Source: Falsiroseomonas algicola
Lineage (GTDB): Bacteria; Pseudomonadota; Alphaproteobacteria; Acetobacterales; Acetobacteraceae
Assembly: GCF_011040385.1 (NCBI RefSeq)
Contig: NZ_JAAIKB010000001.1
Span: 992,001-1,056,000 of the forward strand
Direction of reading: 5' to 3'
DNA: 64,000 bases
Shown here: piece after piece, positions 8,765 to 17,852 of the stretch
Layout: every line of letters begins with the position of its first letter
How positions within the stretch are numbered: position 1 is the first letter of the stretch
Program-made: the position numbers and the translations under genes
Notes under the pieces: generated by a model
Database searches by the model: none
What the model was told of the DNA's origin: nothing
What the model saw: the letters and a program-made list of their open reading frames with translations, nothing else

Positions 8765-10213
8765 TCAGCGCCAGGATGCGGGCACGTGCCGGAAGGGCAG
8801 CGCGGCCAGGTCCAGTGCTGCCGGCCCGGGGCAGTCGCATTCCACGATGGCGCTGCACCGTCCCGCGAAGGCCGCGCGGAAATGGTTCTTGGCCTTGTTC
8901 GCCAGCAGCCGCGTCGCCGCCAGGTCGATGCCGTGCAGCGCGAAGAAGGCAGGGTCCACCGCGGCCTCCTTCCGGCTCGTCACCACCACGCGCAGCAGGC
9001 CGGCGCGCAGCACCGCCGTCGGGCCAAGATCGACCGGCGCGCCACGCTCCATCGGCCCTTCATTGACGAAGCGCCCCGCCGTCAGCCGCTCCACCACCGC
9101 CTCCAGCATCGCGGGCGGACCGAAGGCATCGGTGGTGCGGCCGCCCAGCGCGAAGCGCGCCGCAGCGCCCTCCCCCAGCGCCGCCGCCTGCGCCACCACG
9201 GCCGCATCATGCAGGAAGGCGAAGACGGTCGGCACCGGGGGCCCGGCCTCGACCAGCGCGCGCAGCATCGCGGGCGTATCGGCGACCCCGCCTGATAGCG
9301 GGTTGTCCGCGGGGTCGAGCAGCGCGACCAGCCCCGGCGGGGACGCCAGCGCGGTGGCCAGCGCGTCCTGCGGCGTTGGCAGCGTCACCGCGAAGCGTGG
9401 CAGTCGCGCGACGATGGCGTCCCGCACTGCCTCGGCCGCGCGTCTTGCTGCCTCCGGCGTCGTGGCCCAGGCCATGCCGCTCGGCCCGGCATGGGGCGTG
9501 TCGCCCCAGGAAAAGCCGCCGAAGGGTGCGGCCTCCAGGACCTCGCCGTGCTCAAGCGTCGCAGCCTCCGCCCAGACCTCTGCCATCGGGCCGGCTTCGC
9601 TCCGCATATGGAAGCTGTGCAGCACGACCGGATGCTTGGCGATGGCGCCGAACAGGCGCTGCCCTGCCAGGCGCCGCTCCAGCATCGCCAGCGCCCGCAG
9701 CGCCACCGCATCCATGTCGAGATGCGGATAGGTGCGATAGACGCTGGCGCCATCCAGCAGCGTCGCCAGTTCCGGTGCCATGTTGCCGTGGAAATCGAAG
9801 CTCGCGACGAGCGGCGTCTCGCCGATCGCTGCCCGCACGCGGCGCACCGTCGCCAGATCCGCCGAGGGCTCGTGCTCCGCCACGCAGGCGCCGTGGAGGG
9901 AGAGGTAGACACCGTCCCAGGGCGCGCCCGCCGCGAGGCCCTCCAGCACCTCCGTCAGCCAGCCCTCATAGGCCTCCCGCGTCAGGGGCCCGCCGGGCTG
10001 GGCTGAGGTGCAGCGCAGCACCGTCGCTTGCCAGTCCGGCCGTGCGGCGAGGAAGGAGGCGAGACCGCCGAGTTCCGTCGCCGTGCCGGCATAGCGGGCC
10101 AGCGCCTCCGGCCCCGCCACCCATTCACGGGACCGCAGTTCATCGATGCCGGTCGGCACCGGGGTGAAGGAATTGCCCTCGAACCAGAGGCGGGCGACAG
10201 CGATGCGCGGCAT
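8765..10213 (-). CDS. M81 family metallopeptidase (MlrC-like)
   Basis: A 482-residue protein of the M81/MlrC family, named after microcystinase C, which cleaves linear microcystin products; most members have unknown substrates. The expected zinc ligands are visible as the DFHGN segment (Asp and His) and YPHLDM (His). The C-terminal part carries GRTTDAFG and a late NHFRAAF-F-like stretch typical of the family. No signal peptide is seen, so it is probably cytoplasmic. AGGA lies 8 bases before the ATG. It stands alone, with the YpfJ-like gene upstream on the same strand. Confidence 0.85.
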   Translation of the reverse strand: MPRIAVARLWFEGNSFTPVPTGIDELRSREWVAGPEALARYAGTATELGGLASFLAARPDWQATVLRCTSAQPGGPLTREAYEGWLTEVLEGLAAGAPWDGVYLSLHGACVAEHEPSADLATVRRVRAAIGETPLVASFDFHGNMAPELATLLDGASVYRTYPHLDMDAVALRALAMLERRLAGQRLFGAIAKHPVVLHSFHMRSEAGPMAEVWAEAATLEHGEVLEAAPFGGFSWGDTPHAGPSGMAWATTPEAARRAAEAVRDAIVARLPRFAVTLPTPQDALATALASPPGLVALLDPADNPLSGGVADTPAMLRALVEAGPPVPTVFAFLHDAAVVAQAAALGEGAAARFALGGRTTDAFGPPAMLEAVVERLTAGRFVNEGPMERGAPVDLGPTAVLRAGLLRVVVTSRKEAAVDPAFFALHGIDLAATRLLANKAKNHFRAAFAGRCSAIVECDCPGPAALDLAALPFRHVPASWR

Positions 10214-10257
10214 GGCGCGATCCTATCGCCATGACGCCGCGCCTGCCCATCCCGGGG

Positions 10258-11121
10258 TCAGAGACGCGCCGGCGCGAAGGTGTCGCAGGCTTCGAGGCGG
10301 CCGGATTGCAGCCCCGTGCGGAACCAGCGCACGCGCTGCTCCGAACTGCCATGGGTGAAGCTGTCGGGCTGCACCGTGCCGCGCGCCCGGCGCTGCAGCC
10401 GGTCATCGCCCACGGCCGCCGCGGCGTTCAGCCCTTCCTCGATGTCGCCATCCTCCAGGATCTGCCGCGCGTCATTCGCACGGCGCGCCCACATCCCGGC
10501 CAGGCAATCCGCCTGCAGTTCGACGCGCACCTGCAGCGCATTGCCCTCGCGCTCCCCGGCGCTGGCGCGCAGCTGCTGCACCCGGCCGAGCACGCCCAGC
10601 TGGTTCTGCACGTGGTGCCCGACCTCATGCGCGATGACATAGGCCGCGGCGAAATCGCCGGGCGCACCCAGCTGTCGCTGCATCTGCGCGAGGAAATCGA
10701 GGTCGATATACACGCGGCTGTCGCCCGGGCAGTAGAAGGGCCCCACCGCCGACTGCGCCATGCCGCAGGCGCTCTGCACGGCGCCGGAGAACAGCACCAG
10801 GCGCGGCTCCTCGTAGCGGCGGCCCATCTGCTGGAAGACGGGGTTCCACACATCCTCCGTCTCCGCCAGCACGCGGCGGACGAAGCGGCTCCCCTCGTCG
10901 TCGGCCGGCGGTGCGCCGCCGCCTTGCGTCTCGGTCCTCGCCGGCCCGGGGTCACCGCCCGACAGGATCACGCCGGGATCGACGCCGAGCAGCAGCGCGA
11001 TCACCACCAGCACCATGCTGCCGAGCCCACCGCCCACCGCGATGCCTCTTCCGCCGAAGCCACCGCCGCGGCCCCGCCGATCCTCGACATTCCCGCTTTC
11101 GCGTCCACCGCCCAGCTGCAT
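10258..11121 (-). CDS. ypfJ: YpfJ-type neutral zinc metallopeptidase
   Basis: A 287-residue membrane-anchored protein of the YpfJ (KPN_02809) family. The N-terminus MQLGGGRESGNVEDRRG is the family hallmark, followed by a glycine-rich linker and one transmembrane helix (MVLVVIALLLGV). The zinc-peptidase motif is HEVGHHVQ, with further family segments QADCLAGMWA and SFTHGSSEQRVRW. Physiological substrate is not established for the family. The ATG at 11121 was chosen over an upstream in-frame start because it gives the family N-terminus and follows GGAGGA at 9 bases. Confidence 0.9.
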   Translation of the reverse strand: MQLGGGRESGNVEDRRGRGGGFGGRGIAVGGGLGSMVLVVIALLLGVDPGVILSGGDPGPARTETQGGGAPPADDEGSRFVRRVLAETEDVWNPVFQQMGRRYEEPRLVLFSGAVQSACGMAQSAVGPFYCPGDSRVYIDLDFLAQMQRQLGAPGDFAAAYVIAHEVGHHVQNQLGVLGRVQQLRASAGEREGNALQVRVELQADCLAGMWARRANDARQILEDGDIEEGLNAAAAVGDDRLQRRARGTVQPDSFTHGSSEQRVRWFRTGLQSGRLEACDTFAPARL

Positions 11122-11181
11122 GGCGTCCCGTCCTCCGTGGCGGGCCTGCAACGTCCCTCCGCGAGCGCGGTTGCGCTGCCG

Positions 11182-12051
11182 TCAGGCGCCAGCCTGATCC
11201 AGCAGCCAGGCGCGGAAGGCCTGGAAGCCTGGCTCCTCCGCCCGCGCGGGACGATGCACCAGCCACCAGCGGCCACGCTTCGGCACCTTCAGCGCGAAGG
11301 GCGCCACCAGCCGCCCGGCCGCCAGGTCATCATCGACATAGGGGCGGATGCCCATGGCGATGCCGAGCCCATCGGCGGCGGCCTGCTGTGCCTGGCCGTA
11401 GAAGTCGAAGACCGGGCCTTCGGCGACCACGCCCTCCACCCCCGCTGCCGCCAGCCAGCGCGGCCAATCCTCCGGCGCATGGGACACGCGCAGAAGGCTC
11501 CGCCCCGCCAGCGCCGCGGGCGTCGCCAGCCCCGCCGCGACATCCAGGCGGCAGACCGGCACGAGGTCCGCGGTGAAGAGCGGCGTGGCCACCAGCCCCG
11601 GCCAGTCGCCCTCCCCCAGCCGGATGCCGCAGGTCCAGCCCCCCGCGAAGGGCGCCGCGGCGCCGCCCGTGGTGATCCGCACCTCGATCGTCGGGTGCCG
11701 GCGCTGCCAATCCGCCAGGCGCGGGATAAGCCAGCGGATGGCGAAGGTCGGGCCGACGCCCACCGTCAGCACGCTGCGTCCGCCCCGCTCCGCCACCTGC
11801 GCCGTCAGCCGCGCGATGCCATCCAGCAGGGGCACCAGCCCGTCCCGGTACTGCCGCCCGGCCTCGGTCAGCGCCAGGCGGTTGGCGTGGCGGGTGAAGA
11901 GCGCCACGCCCATCCGGTCCTCCAGCAGCTTCACCAGCCGGCTGATCGCAGCCGGGGAGACATGCAGCTCCGTCGCCGCGGCCGCGAAGCTGCCCGCGCG
12001 GGCAGCGGCCTCGAAGGCGCGGATGCCGTTCAGGAAGGGCGCGTGCACCAT
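11182..12051 (-). CDS. LysR-family transcription regulator (GcvA-like)
   Basis: A 289-residue LysR regulator. The N-terminal winged helix-turn-helix (about 8-66) reads FEAAARAGSFAAAATELHVS then AISRLVKLLE, as in the GcvA/AmpR subgroup. The effector domain follows from about 92 (SVLTVGVGPTFAIRWLIPRL). It is divergently transcribed from the TauE-like exporter at 12137 across an 85-base gap, the usual arrangement for a LysR regulator and its target. I infer that it controls that exporter. The inducer is unknown. Confidence 0.88.
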   Translation of the reverse strand: MVHAPFLNGIRAFEAAARAGSFAAAATELHVSPAAISRLVKLLEDRMGVALFTRHANRLALTEAGRQYRDGLVPLLDGIARLTAQVAERGGRSVLTVGVGPTFAIRWLIPRLADWQRRHPTIEVRITTGGAAAPFAGGWTCGIRLGEGDWPGLVATPLFTADLVPVCRLDVAAGLATPAALAGRSLLRVSHAPEDWPRWLAAAGVEGVVAEGPVFDFYGQAQQAAADGLGIAMGIRPYVDDDLAAGRLVAPFALKVPKRGRWWLVHRPARAEEPGFQAFRAWLLDQAGA

Positions 12052-12136
12052 CAGGAAAGCTGGGGCTCAGGGTCAGGAAATCCAGTTTGTGTCGCACCTA
12101 CGCCGGGCGCAATGAGGGCCAGGCGGAGGATGGTCC

Positions 12137-12880
12137 ATGGGCTTCGGCGTGACGGCGCTGCTGCTGGCGGTGATGGTCGGCACCTCCCTGCTGTCGGGCA
12201 TCTTCGGCATGGCGGGCGGGTTGGTGCTGGTCGGCGTGCTGCTGGTGCTGATGCCGCTGCCGGATGCCATGGCGCTGCATGCCGTGACGCAGGTGGCGTC
12301 GAACGGCTGGCGCGGCGCCTTCATGCTGAGCCATGTGCGCTGGCGCATCGTCGCCGGCTTTTCCGTGGGCTGCCTCCTCGCCATGGCGGCGTGGTCCCTG
12401 TTCCGCTGGGTGCCGGACAAGCCCATCGCGCTGATCGCCCTCGGCCTCAGCCCCTTCCTGCTGAAGCTGCTGCCCGCCGGTCTCCGCCCCGATTCCGAAC
12501 GCCCGAGCCACGCCGCCGCCTGTGCGGTCGGCAGCATGTCGCTGATGCTGCTGACCGGCGTCTCCGGCCCGCTGCTGGATGCCTTCTTCCTCGGCGGCAC
12601 CATGAACCGCCTTGCCATCATCGGCACCAAGGCGATCTGCCAGGTGCTCGGCCACACGCTGAAGCTGGTCTATTTCGGCGCGGTGGTGGCGGATCCCGGC
12701 TCCGTGCCCCTGCCCCTCGCCATGGGGGCCATCCTTGCTTCCATGGCCGGCACCGTGCTGGCGCGACGGCTGCTGGAGGCGATGACGGAGGCCCAGTTCC
12801 GCCGCTGGGCCGGGCGCATCGTGACCACCATCGCCGCCTTCTACATCGCGCAGGGCGGCTGGCTGCTGCTGTTCCCGTGA
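12137..12880 (+). CDS. TauE/SafE-family anion exporter
   Basis: A 247-residue inner-membrane protein with seven to eight hydrophobic helices. The first repeat starts LLSGIFGMAGGLVLVG and the second carries LLTGVSGPLLDAFFLGG, the two-fold G-rich pattern of the TauE/SafE family. Members export sulfite, sulfoacetate or other small organic acids. GGAGG precedes the ATG by 8 bases. The divergent LysR gene next to it is the likely regulator. The 83-residue gene at 12894 follows 13 bases downstream, so the two are probably one transcript. Confidence 0.85.
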   Translation: MGFGVTALLLAVMVGTSLLSGIFGMAGGLVLVGVLLVLMPLPDAMALHAVTQVASNGWRGAFMLSHVRWRIVAGFSVGCLLAMAAWSLFRWVPDKPIALIALGLSPFLLKLLPAGLRPDSERPSHAAACAVGSMSLMLLTGVSGPLLDAFFLGGTMNRLAIIGTKAICQVLGHTLKLVYFGAVVADPGSVPLPLAMGAILASMAGTVLARRLLEAMTEAQFRRWAGRIVTTIAAFYIAQGGWLLLFP

Positions 12881-12893
12881 GGAGGAGAGACGC

Positions 12894-13145
12894 ATGTCCA
12901 CCGAACCGCTGGTGCTCGACCTCGTCGAATGGGTCGCCGCCCGCCCCCGCCCCTATGCCGAGGTGATCGAGGCCTGGCGCACCTCCTGCCCCCGGCTGAC
13001 GGTGTGGGAGGAAGCCTCCGACCGCGCGCTGATCGCCTGCGCGCCGGCGCCCGACGGCACGCTGATGGTCGCGGCGACGGAAGCGGGGCGCCTGGCGGTG
13101 GCGGCGCGGCTCAGCCCAGCAGCGCCACCATCGCCCAGCCGATGA
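12894..13145 (+). CDS. Small conserved-looking protein, unknown function
   Basis: An 83-residue soluble protein with no named domain I recognise. It has an acidic, aromatic first half (LDLVEWVAARPRPYAEVIEAWR, then SCPRLTVWEEA) and a repetitive Ala/Pro tail. A strong ribosome site (GAGGAGAGAC) precedes the ATG, and codon use matches its neighbours, which supports a real gene. It follows the TauE-like exporter closely and overlaps the convergent lactate permease gene by 35 bases at its 3' end. Confidence 0.7.
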   Translation: MSTEPLVLDLVEWVAARPRPYAEVIEAWRTSCPRLTVWEEASDRALIACAPAPDGTLMVAATEAGRLAVAARLSPAAPPSPSR

Positions 13146-14508
13146 CGATCACGCCCGCGATGGAGGGCAGCAGCAGCCGCCAGACCTGGCCCGGCCGCGC
13201 GCCATCCGCCAGTAGGCCGCAGACCATCGCCGTGACGGCGAAGGACATGCCGGCGCCGGCCGAGCCCGCGAAATTGTGCAGCGCCGGTGCCAGCCCCTCC
13301 GGCATCCCGGCCTCCCGGCCCAGGGCGAACTGCACCGGCATCAGCGCGGCGTTGGAGCCCACATTGCTGCCCGTCACCATGCCGGCAACGAGGCCCATCA
13401 CCGGCACGGCGTAGGGCGCGGCGGGCCCCAGCGCCTCCGCCGTCGCGGTTGCCAGGCTGGCCGCGATGCCGGACCCCGCCATCCAGCGCGCCAGCACCAC
13501 GTAGAGCAGCATCGCGGTCGCCGGCTTCAACGCCCGGCGGAAGGCGCCCGCCGCCACCGCGGGCGCATCCGCCCGCATCGCCAGCAGCACCCCCGCCGCC
13601 AGCCACAGCACGACCGCCACATGGGTCAGCGGGAAGCCCGGCAGTTCGGGAAAGGGCGTCCAGGCCGGCGCGCCCGCCCAGCTTCGCGCCAGCAGCAGTG
13701 CCGCCGTCAGGCCGAGATAGGGCGCCATGGCCCGCCCCGCGCGCTGCCACCCCGCCGTGCCCGAGGGCGGATCGAGCCCCCACAGCGCCACCAGCAGCGG
13801 CAGGCCGGAGGCGAGGACGCCGATCACCTCGAAAGGCAGGACGGGATGCAGCAGCACGAGCATCGCCGCCATGGCGGCCAGGAAGCCCATCTGCGCCAGC
13901 TTCTCGCCAGGCGGCACCACCACCCCCGCCGCCGCGCAAAGCCGCCACAGCACCGGCCCCATCAGCAGCAGCCAGGCGGCGTTGGGCCAGGACGCCATGG
14001 TGGCGATCTGCTGCGCCGGAATGCCGACCAGCGCGGCGCCCAGCGCCGTGCCCGGGCCGAGCCCGCCCCAGGGCACCAGGGTCAGCGACAGCAGCGCCAT
14101 CGCCGCCGCGGGCGCGCCGCCGATCCCCATGGCGCGGAGCGCCGACAGCGCGAAGACGGCGCCCACCGCGAAACCCGTGACGCTTTCCATGAAGACGCCC
14201 ATCAGCAGCGTGGCGACGAAGATGCGTCGCGGATCCGGCGCGCCACCCTGCGCCACGGGCCTGGCCAGCGCCGCATGGAACAGCAGCCCGCCCACCACCA
14301 CCGCGATGGGCTTCGCCGCCAGGAAGGCGCCGCGCAGCGTCTCCTCCCCCAGGAAGGGCAGCGTCGCCACGCCCTCGGGCAGGGAGAGCAGGACCGCCGG
14401 CAGCGCCACCACCAGCGCCGCCAGCACGGCCGGCACCGGCCCCGCGCGGCCGGAGACGAGAAGCGCCAGCAGCAGCAGCAGGGGCGCGGCCTGAAGCAAC
14501 AGGATCAT
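13111..14508 (-). CDS. lctP: L-lactate permease (LctP family)
   Basis: A 465-residue inner-membrane carrier of the lactate permease family (proton symport of L-/D-lactate and glycolate). About 12 or more hydrophobic segments are seen. Family signatures are ESVTGFAVG near residues 108-116 and TGSNVGSNAALMPVQ near 373. The length is about 80 residues shorter than the well-known LldP, mostly in loops. AAGGATG lies seven bases before the ATG. It is divergent from the cyclotransferase gene at 14556, and no lactate dehydrogenase gene is next to it. Confidence 0.85.
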   Translation of the reverse strand: MILLLQAAPLLLLLALLVSGRAGPVPAVLAALVVALPAVLLSLPEGVATLPFLGEETLRGAFLAAKPIAVVVGGLLFHAALARPVAQGGAPDPRRIFVATLLMGVFMESVTGFAVGAVFALSALRAMGIGGAPAAAMALLSLTLVPWGGLGPGTALGAALVGIPAQQIATMASWPNAAWLLLMGPVLWRLCAAAGVVVPPGEKLAQMGFLAAMAAMLVLLHPVLPFEVIGVLASGLPLLVALWGLDPPSGTAGWQRAGRAMAPYLGLTAALLLARSWAGAPAWTPFPELPGFPLTHVAVVLWLAAGVLLAMRADAPAVAAGAFRRALKPATAMLLYVVLARWMAGSGIAASLATATAEALGPAAPYAVPVMGLVAGMVTGSNVGSNAALMPVQFALGREAGMPEGLAPALHNFAGSAGAGMSFAVTAMVCGLLADGARPGQVWRLLLPSIAGVIVIGWAMVALLG

Positions 14509-14555
14509 GCAGCCATCCTTGCCACATCGCAGCGGTGGCGCCAGCCTGGGCGGCG

Positions 14556-14978
14556 ATGCTCTACGCCGCCTATGGCAGCAACCTCGACCACGCCCGGATG
14601 CTCGGCCGCTGCCCCGGCGCCGTCGTCATCGGCGCCGCGCTGCTGCCGGGCTGGCGGCTCGCCGTGAACCGCTTCGCGACGATCGAGCGTGACGCCGGTT
14701 CTGCAGTGCCCATCGGCCTCTGGCGCATCACCGTTCCGCACAGCCGCGCGCTCGACATCGCGGAAGGCGTGGCGCTCGGCATCTATCGACGCGTCACGCT
14801 GGACATCGAGGGTCATGGCCCCGCCTTGACCTATGTCGAACAGCGCCTGCGCCCGGGCCCGCCTTCGGATGGCTATGTCGCGCATCTTCGCCGCGGCTAC
14901 GCCGATTTCGCGCTTGATGTGGCGGCGCTCGACGCCGCCCTGGCGCGGTGGAGCATCGCCTCCCGCCGCGTGATGTAG
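14556..14978 (+). CDS. Gamma-glutamylcyclotransferase-like (AIG2 fold) protein
   Basis: A 140-residue cytoplasmic protein of the GGCT/AIG2 fold. The N-terminus MLYAAYGSNLD contains the YGSN loop that binds the glutamyl moiety, followed by ARMLGRCP as in bacterial members. The family releases 5-oxoproline from gamma-glutamyl peptides or amines. An in-frame GTG at 14535 is possible, but ATG 14556 puts YGSN at the usual position. The last 82 bases overlap the convergent EamA transporter gene, so one of the two tails may be annotated too long. Confidence 0.75.
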   Translation: MLYAAYGSNLDHARMLGRCPGAVVIGAALLPGWRLAVNRFATIERDAGSAVPIGLWRITVPHSRALDIAEGVALGIYRRVTLDIEGHGPALTYVEQRLRPGPPSDGYVAHLRRGYADFALDVAALDAALARWSIASRRVM

Positions 14979-15793
14979 AGGGTGGAGCCGATGATCAGCG
15001 CGCCACCCGGCAGCAGCCACCATTCCGGCACCTCCCCGAACAGCGCCACGCCGAAGCCCACGGCGAAAAGCAGCCGCACATAGGAGAGCGGCGCGATGAA
15101 GCTGGCATCGGCCATGCGCAGCGCGGAGATCCAGACCCACATCGCACTCGGCCCCAGGAACCCCGCCGCCAGCAGCAACGCCATGTTCCACCAGCCCGGC
15201 CAGGCGAGGCCCGGCAGCGCCACCGGCAGGCTGACGGCCAGCGCCACGACGCCGACATAGAACATGATCGTGACGGTCCGCTCCGTCCGCGCCAGGCGCT
15301 TGGTGGTGATCAGGATGCCCGCGCCGAAGACGGAAGCGGCGATCGCCGCCAGCACCGGGATGCCGACCGGCACCATGCCCGGCCGCATGATGATCAGCAC
15401 GCCCGCGAAGCCCGCCAGCGTCGCCGTCCAACGCCGCCAGCCGACCTTCTCCCCCAGCAGCGGCGCCGCCATCGCGGTGACGAACAGCACGGTGGTGAAG
15501 GACAGCACCGTCGCGGTCGCCAAGGGCATGCCGGAGAAGGAGACGTAGTAGAGATACCAGGCGACCGCGGAGAGCAGGCCGCGGAACACCTGCATGGGCA
15601 GCTCATTCGTCCGTACCAGAAGCGCCGGGCTGCGGATGAGGTCCGGCACCGTCCAGGCCAGCTGACCGATGGCCCGCGCCAGCACGAGCGTCGCGATCGG
15701 CACGCCGACCAGCGCCTTCACCGCCAGCGTCTCCAGCGTGAAGAGCAGCGACGCGCCCAGCGCCAGCAGCGCGGCGCGCGTCGTTGGTGTCAT
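14897..15793 (-). CDS. EamA/DMT-family transporter
   Basis: A 298-residue inner-membrane protein with ten predicted helices in two five-helix EamA repeats. The first repeat shows LATATVLSFTTVLFVTAMAAPLLGEKV and the second VRLLFAVGFGVALFGEVPEWW, the conserved LGE/FGE segment of each repeat. It should export or import a small metabolite; the substrate cannot be read. Its ATG overlaps the stop of the upstream EamA gene (TGATG), so the two are translationally coupled. The tail (residues after ITRRE, Ala/Ser-rich) overlaps the convergent cyclotransferase gene. Confidence 0.85.
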   Translation of the reverse strand: MTPTTRAALLALGASLLFTLETLAVKALVGVPIATLVLARAIGQLAWTVPDLIRSPALLVRTNELPMQVFRGLLSAVAWYLYYVSFSGMPLATATVLSFTTVLFVTAMAAPLLGEKVGWRRWTATLAGFAGVLIIMRPGMVPVGIPVLAAIAASVFGAGILITTKRLARTERTVTIMFYVGVVALAVSLPVALPGLAWPGWWNMALLLAAGFLGPSAMWVWISALRMADASFIAPLSYVRLLFAVGFGVALFGEVPEWWLLPGGALIIGSTLYITRREAMLHRARAASSAATSSAKSA

Positions 15794-16656
15794 CACCGGC
15801 GCCGCGCTTCCGCGATGGTGACGACCATCGCGCCACCCAGGATGATCGCCGCGCCGATCCAGCCGAAGAGGTCCGGCACCTCTCCATACAGGATCCACCC
15901 CGCCACCGCGACGACCACGATCCGCAGGTACTGGAAAGGCGCGATGGCGGAAGCCTCGCCGGCGCGCAGCGCCTCCGTCACCAGGAAGATGATGCCCGGG
16001 CAGACCGTCGCCACCAGCAGCATCAGCGCCATGTCTCCGAGATTGAGCGGCACCCAGGCATGGATCGCGAAGGGGAGCACGCCGCTGAAGGTCACGAGCC
16101 CGACCCAGGCGAGCACGGTCTTCGTCGTCTCCGTCGTCGTCAGCATCCGGCTGGTGACCGTGATCCCGCACCAGGCGATGGCCGCGCCGATCGCCGCCGC
16201 GGCGCCGATCCAGTCCACCTGCGCGCCGGGCCGCAGCATGACGGCAACGCCGACCAGCCCCACGATGGTGCCCGTCCAGCGCCAGCGATCCACGCGTTCC
16301 CCGAGCAGCACGCCCGCCAGCATCGTCGTGAACATCACGTTGGTGAAGGACAGCACCGTGCCCGTCGCCATGTCGAGCCGGGTGAAGGAGTAGTAGTAGA
16401 GCCCCCAGCAGATCAGCGAGGACAGACCCCTGAAGACATGCATCGGCGCCCGCTTCGTGCGGAAGACGCCGATGCCGCTGACCATCATGGTCGGCATCAC
16501 CCAGAGAAGCTGGCCGAAGGCGCGCGACGCCAGCTGCACCTCCGTCGGGATGCCGCGGATCGTCATCCAGCGGATGAACAGCACCTCGGTGGCGAAGAAG
16601 ACGGCGGCCGCCGCCATCAGCGCGGCGCCCTTCAGGTTGTTCGTGGGTGAAGTCAC
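15793..16656 (-). CDS. EamA/DMT-family transporter
   Basis: A 287-residue inner-membrane protein with ten helices in two EamA repeats. It shares FTNVMFTTMLAGVLLGERVDRWRW and ILYGEVPDLFGW with its downstream neighbour, and both carry a near-identical M-VFRGL segment. The pair probably arose by duplication and may work as a heterodimer or as two carriers with related substrates. The start is a GTG at 16656; the ribosome site is weak. Stop and start overlap with the next gene (TGATG) indicates an operon. Confidence 0.85.
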   Translation of the reverse strand: MTSPTNNLKGAALMAAAAVFFATEVLFIRWMTIRGIPTEVQLASRAFGQLLWVMPTMMVSGIGVFRTKRAPMHVFRGLSSLICWGLYYYSFTRLDMATGTVLSFTNVMFTTMLAGVLLGERVDRWRWTGTIVGLVGVAVMLRPGAQVDWIGAAAAIGAAIAWCGITVTSRMLTTTETTKTVLAWVGLVTFSGVLPFAIHAWVPLNLGDMALMLLVATVCPGIIFLVTEALRAGEASAIAPFQYLRIVVVAVAGWILYGEVPDLFGWIGAAIILGGAMVVTIAEARRR

Positions 16657-16790
16657 CAGGCGTCCGACCGATGCATTGACCTCGTTTGTATCCCAGCTAG
16701 CGTTGCGGGCCAGGGTGGGCCGCCCCGGCCGCGTCGCGCAAGCGCGGTGCCTGCATGGCGGCCCCCCGCTTCATGGAAGGGAATTGCCAC

Positions 16791-17852
16791 GTGGCGAAGG
16801 AAGCCGAGCAGGCGGCAGCGAGGGAGGCCGTGGATCGCGGGCCGATCCTGGTCTGGGGTGCGGGGGCCATCGGCGGCACCATCGGCGCGCATCTCGTGAA
16901 GGCCCGCCACGCCGTCGTCTTCTGCGACGTCGTGCCCGATCACGTCGCCGCCATTTCGGACCCGGCGCGCGGGCTGATCATCGAGGGCCCGGTGACGCAG
17001 CTCAAGGTCGTCGCCCCCGCCGCGACGCCCGACCAGGTGAAGGGCGTCTTCCGCCGGATCATCCTGGCGGTGAAGACGCATGACACCGAAGCCGCCTGCC
17101 GCCAGCTGCTGCCGCATCTCGCCCCCGATGGCTATGTGCTGTCCGCCCAGAACGGCCTCTGCGAGCGCGTGATCGCGGAGGTCTGCGGCGCCCACCGCAC
17201 CATGGGCGCCTTCGTCAATTTCGGCGCCGATTGGCTGGAGCCCGGGCGCATCACCTATGGCAATCGCGGCGCCGTCGTCGTCGGCGAACTCGACGGTGCA
17301 AGGACGCCCCGCGCCATTGCGCTGCACACCCTGCTGCGGGAGAGCTTCGAGCCCGATGCGGTACTGACCGACAACATCTGGGGCTATCTCTGGGGCAAGC
17401 TTGCCTATTCCTCGCTGCTCTACGCCCAGGGTCTCGCCGCGCATGGCATCGCCGACATGATGGCGCGGCCCGAGCTGCTGCCGATGGTCCGCGCACTGTG
17501 CGGGGAGGTCATCACGGTCGCCCGCGCGGAGGGTGTCACGCCTCTCTCCTTCAACGGCTTCGACGCCACCGCCTTCGGTCCTGGCGGGACGGAGGAAGCG
17601 GCCCGCGCCTCCATGGTCGCGATGGAGGCCTTCAACCGCCCCAACGGTAAGACCCATTCCGGCATCTGGCGCGATCTCTGGGTCCGCCACCGCGCCACGC
17701 CCGCGGATGCGCAGATCGGCGCCGTGCCGCCGATCGGCCGCGCCCATGGCATCCCCTGCCCCACGCTCGAGAAACTCATCGCCATGATCCATCAATGCGA
17801 GCGTGGCGAACGCCCCATGTCCGACGACAACCTGCTGGAGCTGCTGCCATGA
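16791..17852 (+). CDS. Ketopantoate-reductase-family oxidoreductase
   Basis: A 353-residue NADPH-dependent reductase of the PanE/ApbA family. The Rossmann motif VWGAGAIGGTIG is near residue 20, and the C-terminal helical domain includes WGYLWGKLAYSSLLYA. Here it lies in a catabolic context rather than beside panB or panC, so the true substrate is probably another 2-oxo or 3-hydroxy acid. The GTG at 16791 follows GGAAGGG by 9 bases and was preferred to ATG codons at 16755 and 16773. Its TGA overlaps the ATG of the next SDR gene (ATGA), so the two reductases are coupled. Confidence 0.8.
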   Translation: MAKEAEQAAAREAVDRGPILVWGAGAIGGTIGAHLVKARHAVVFCDVVPDHVAAISDPARGLIIEGPVTQLKVVAPAATPDQVKGVFRRIILAVKTHDTEAACRQLLPHLAPDGYVLSAQNGLCERVIAEVCGAHRTMGAFVNFGADWLEPGRITYGNRGAVVVGELDGARTPRAIALHTLLRESFEPDAVLTDNIWGYLWGKLAYSSLLYAQGLAAHGIADMMARPELLPMVRALCGEVITVARAEGVTPLSFNGFDATAFGPGGTEEAARASMVAMEAFNRPNGKTHSGIWRDLWVRHRATPADAQIGAVPPIGRAHGIPCPTLEKLIAMIHQCERGERPMSDDNLLELLP

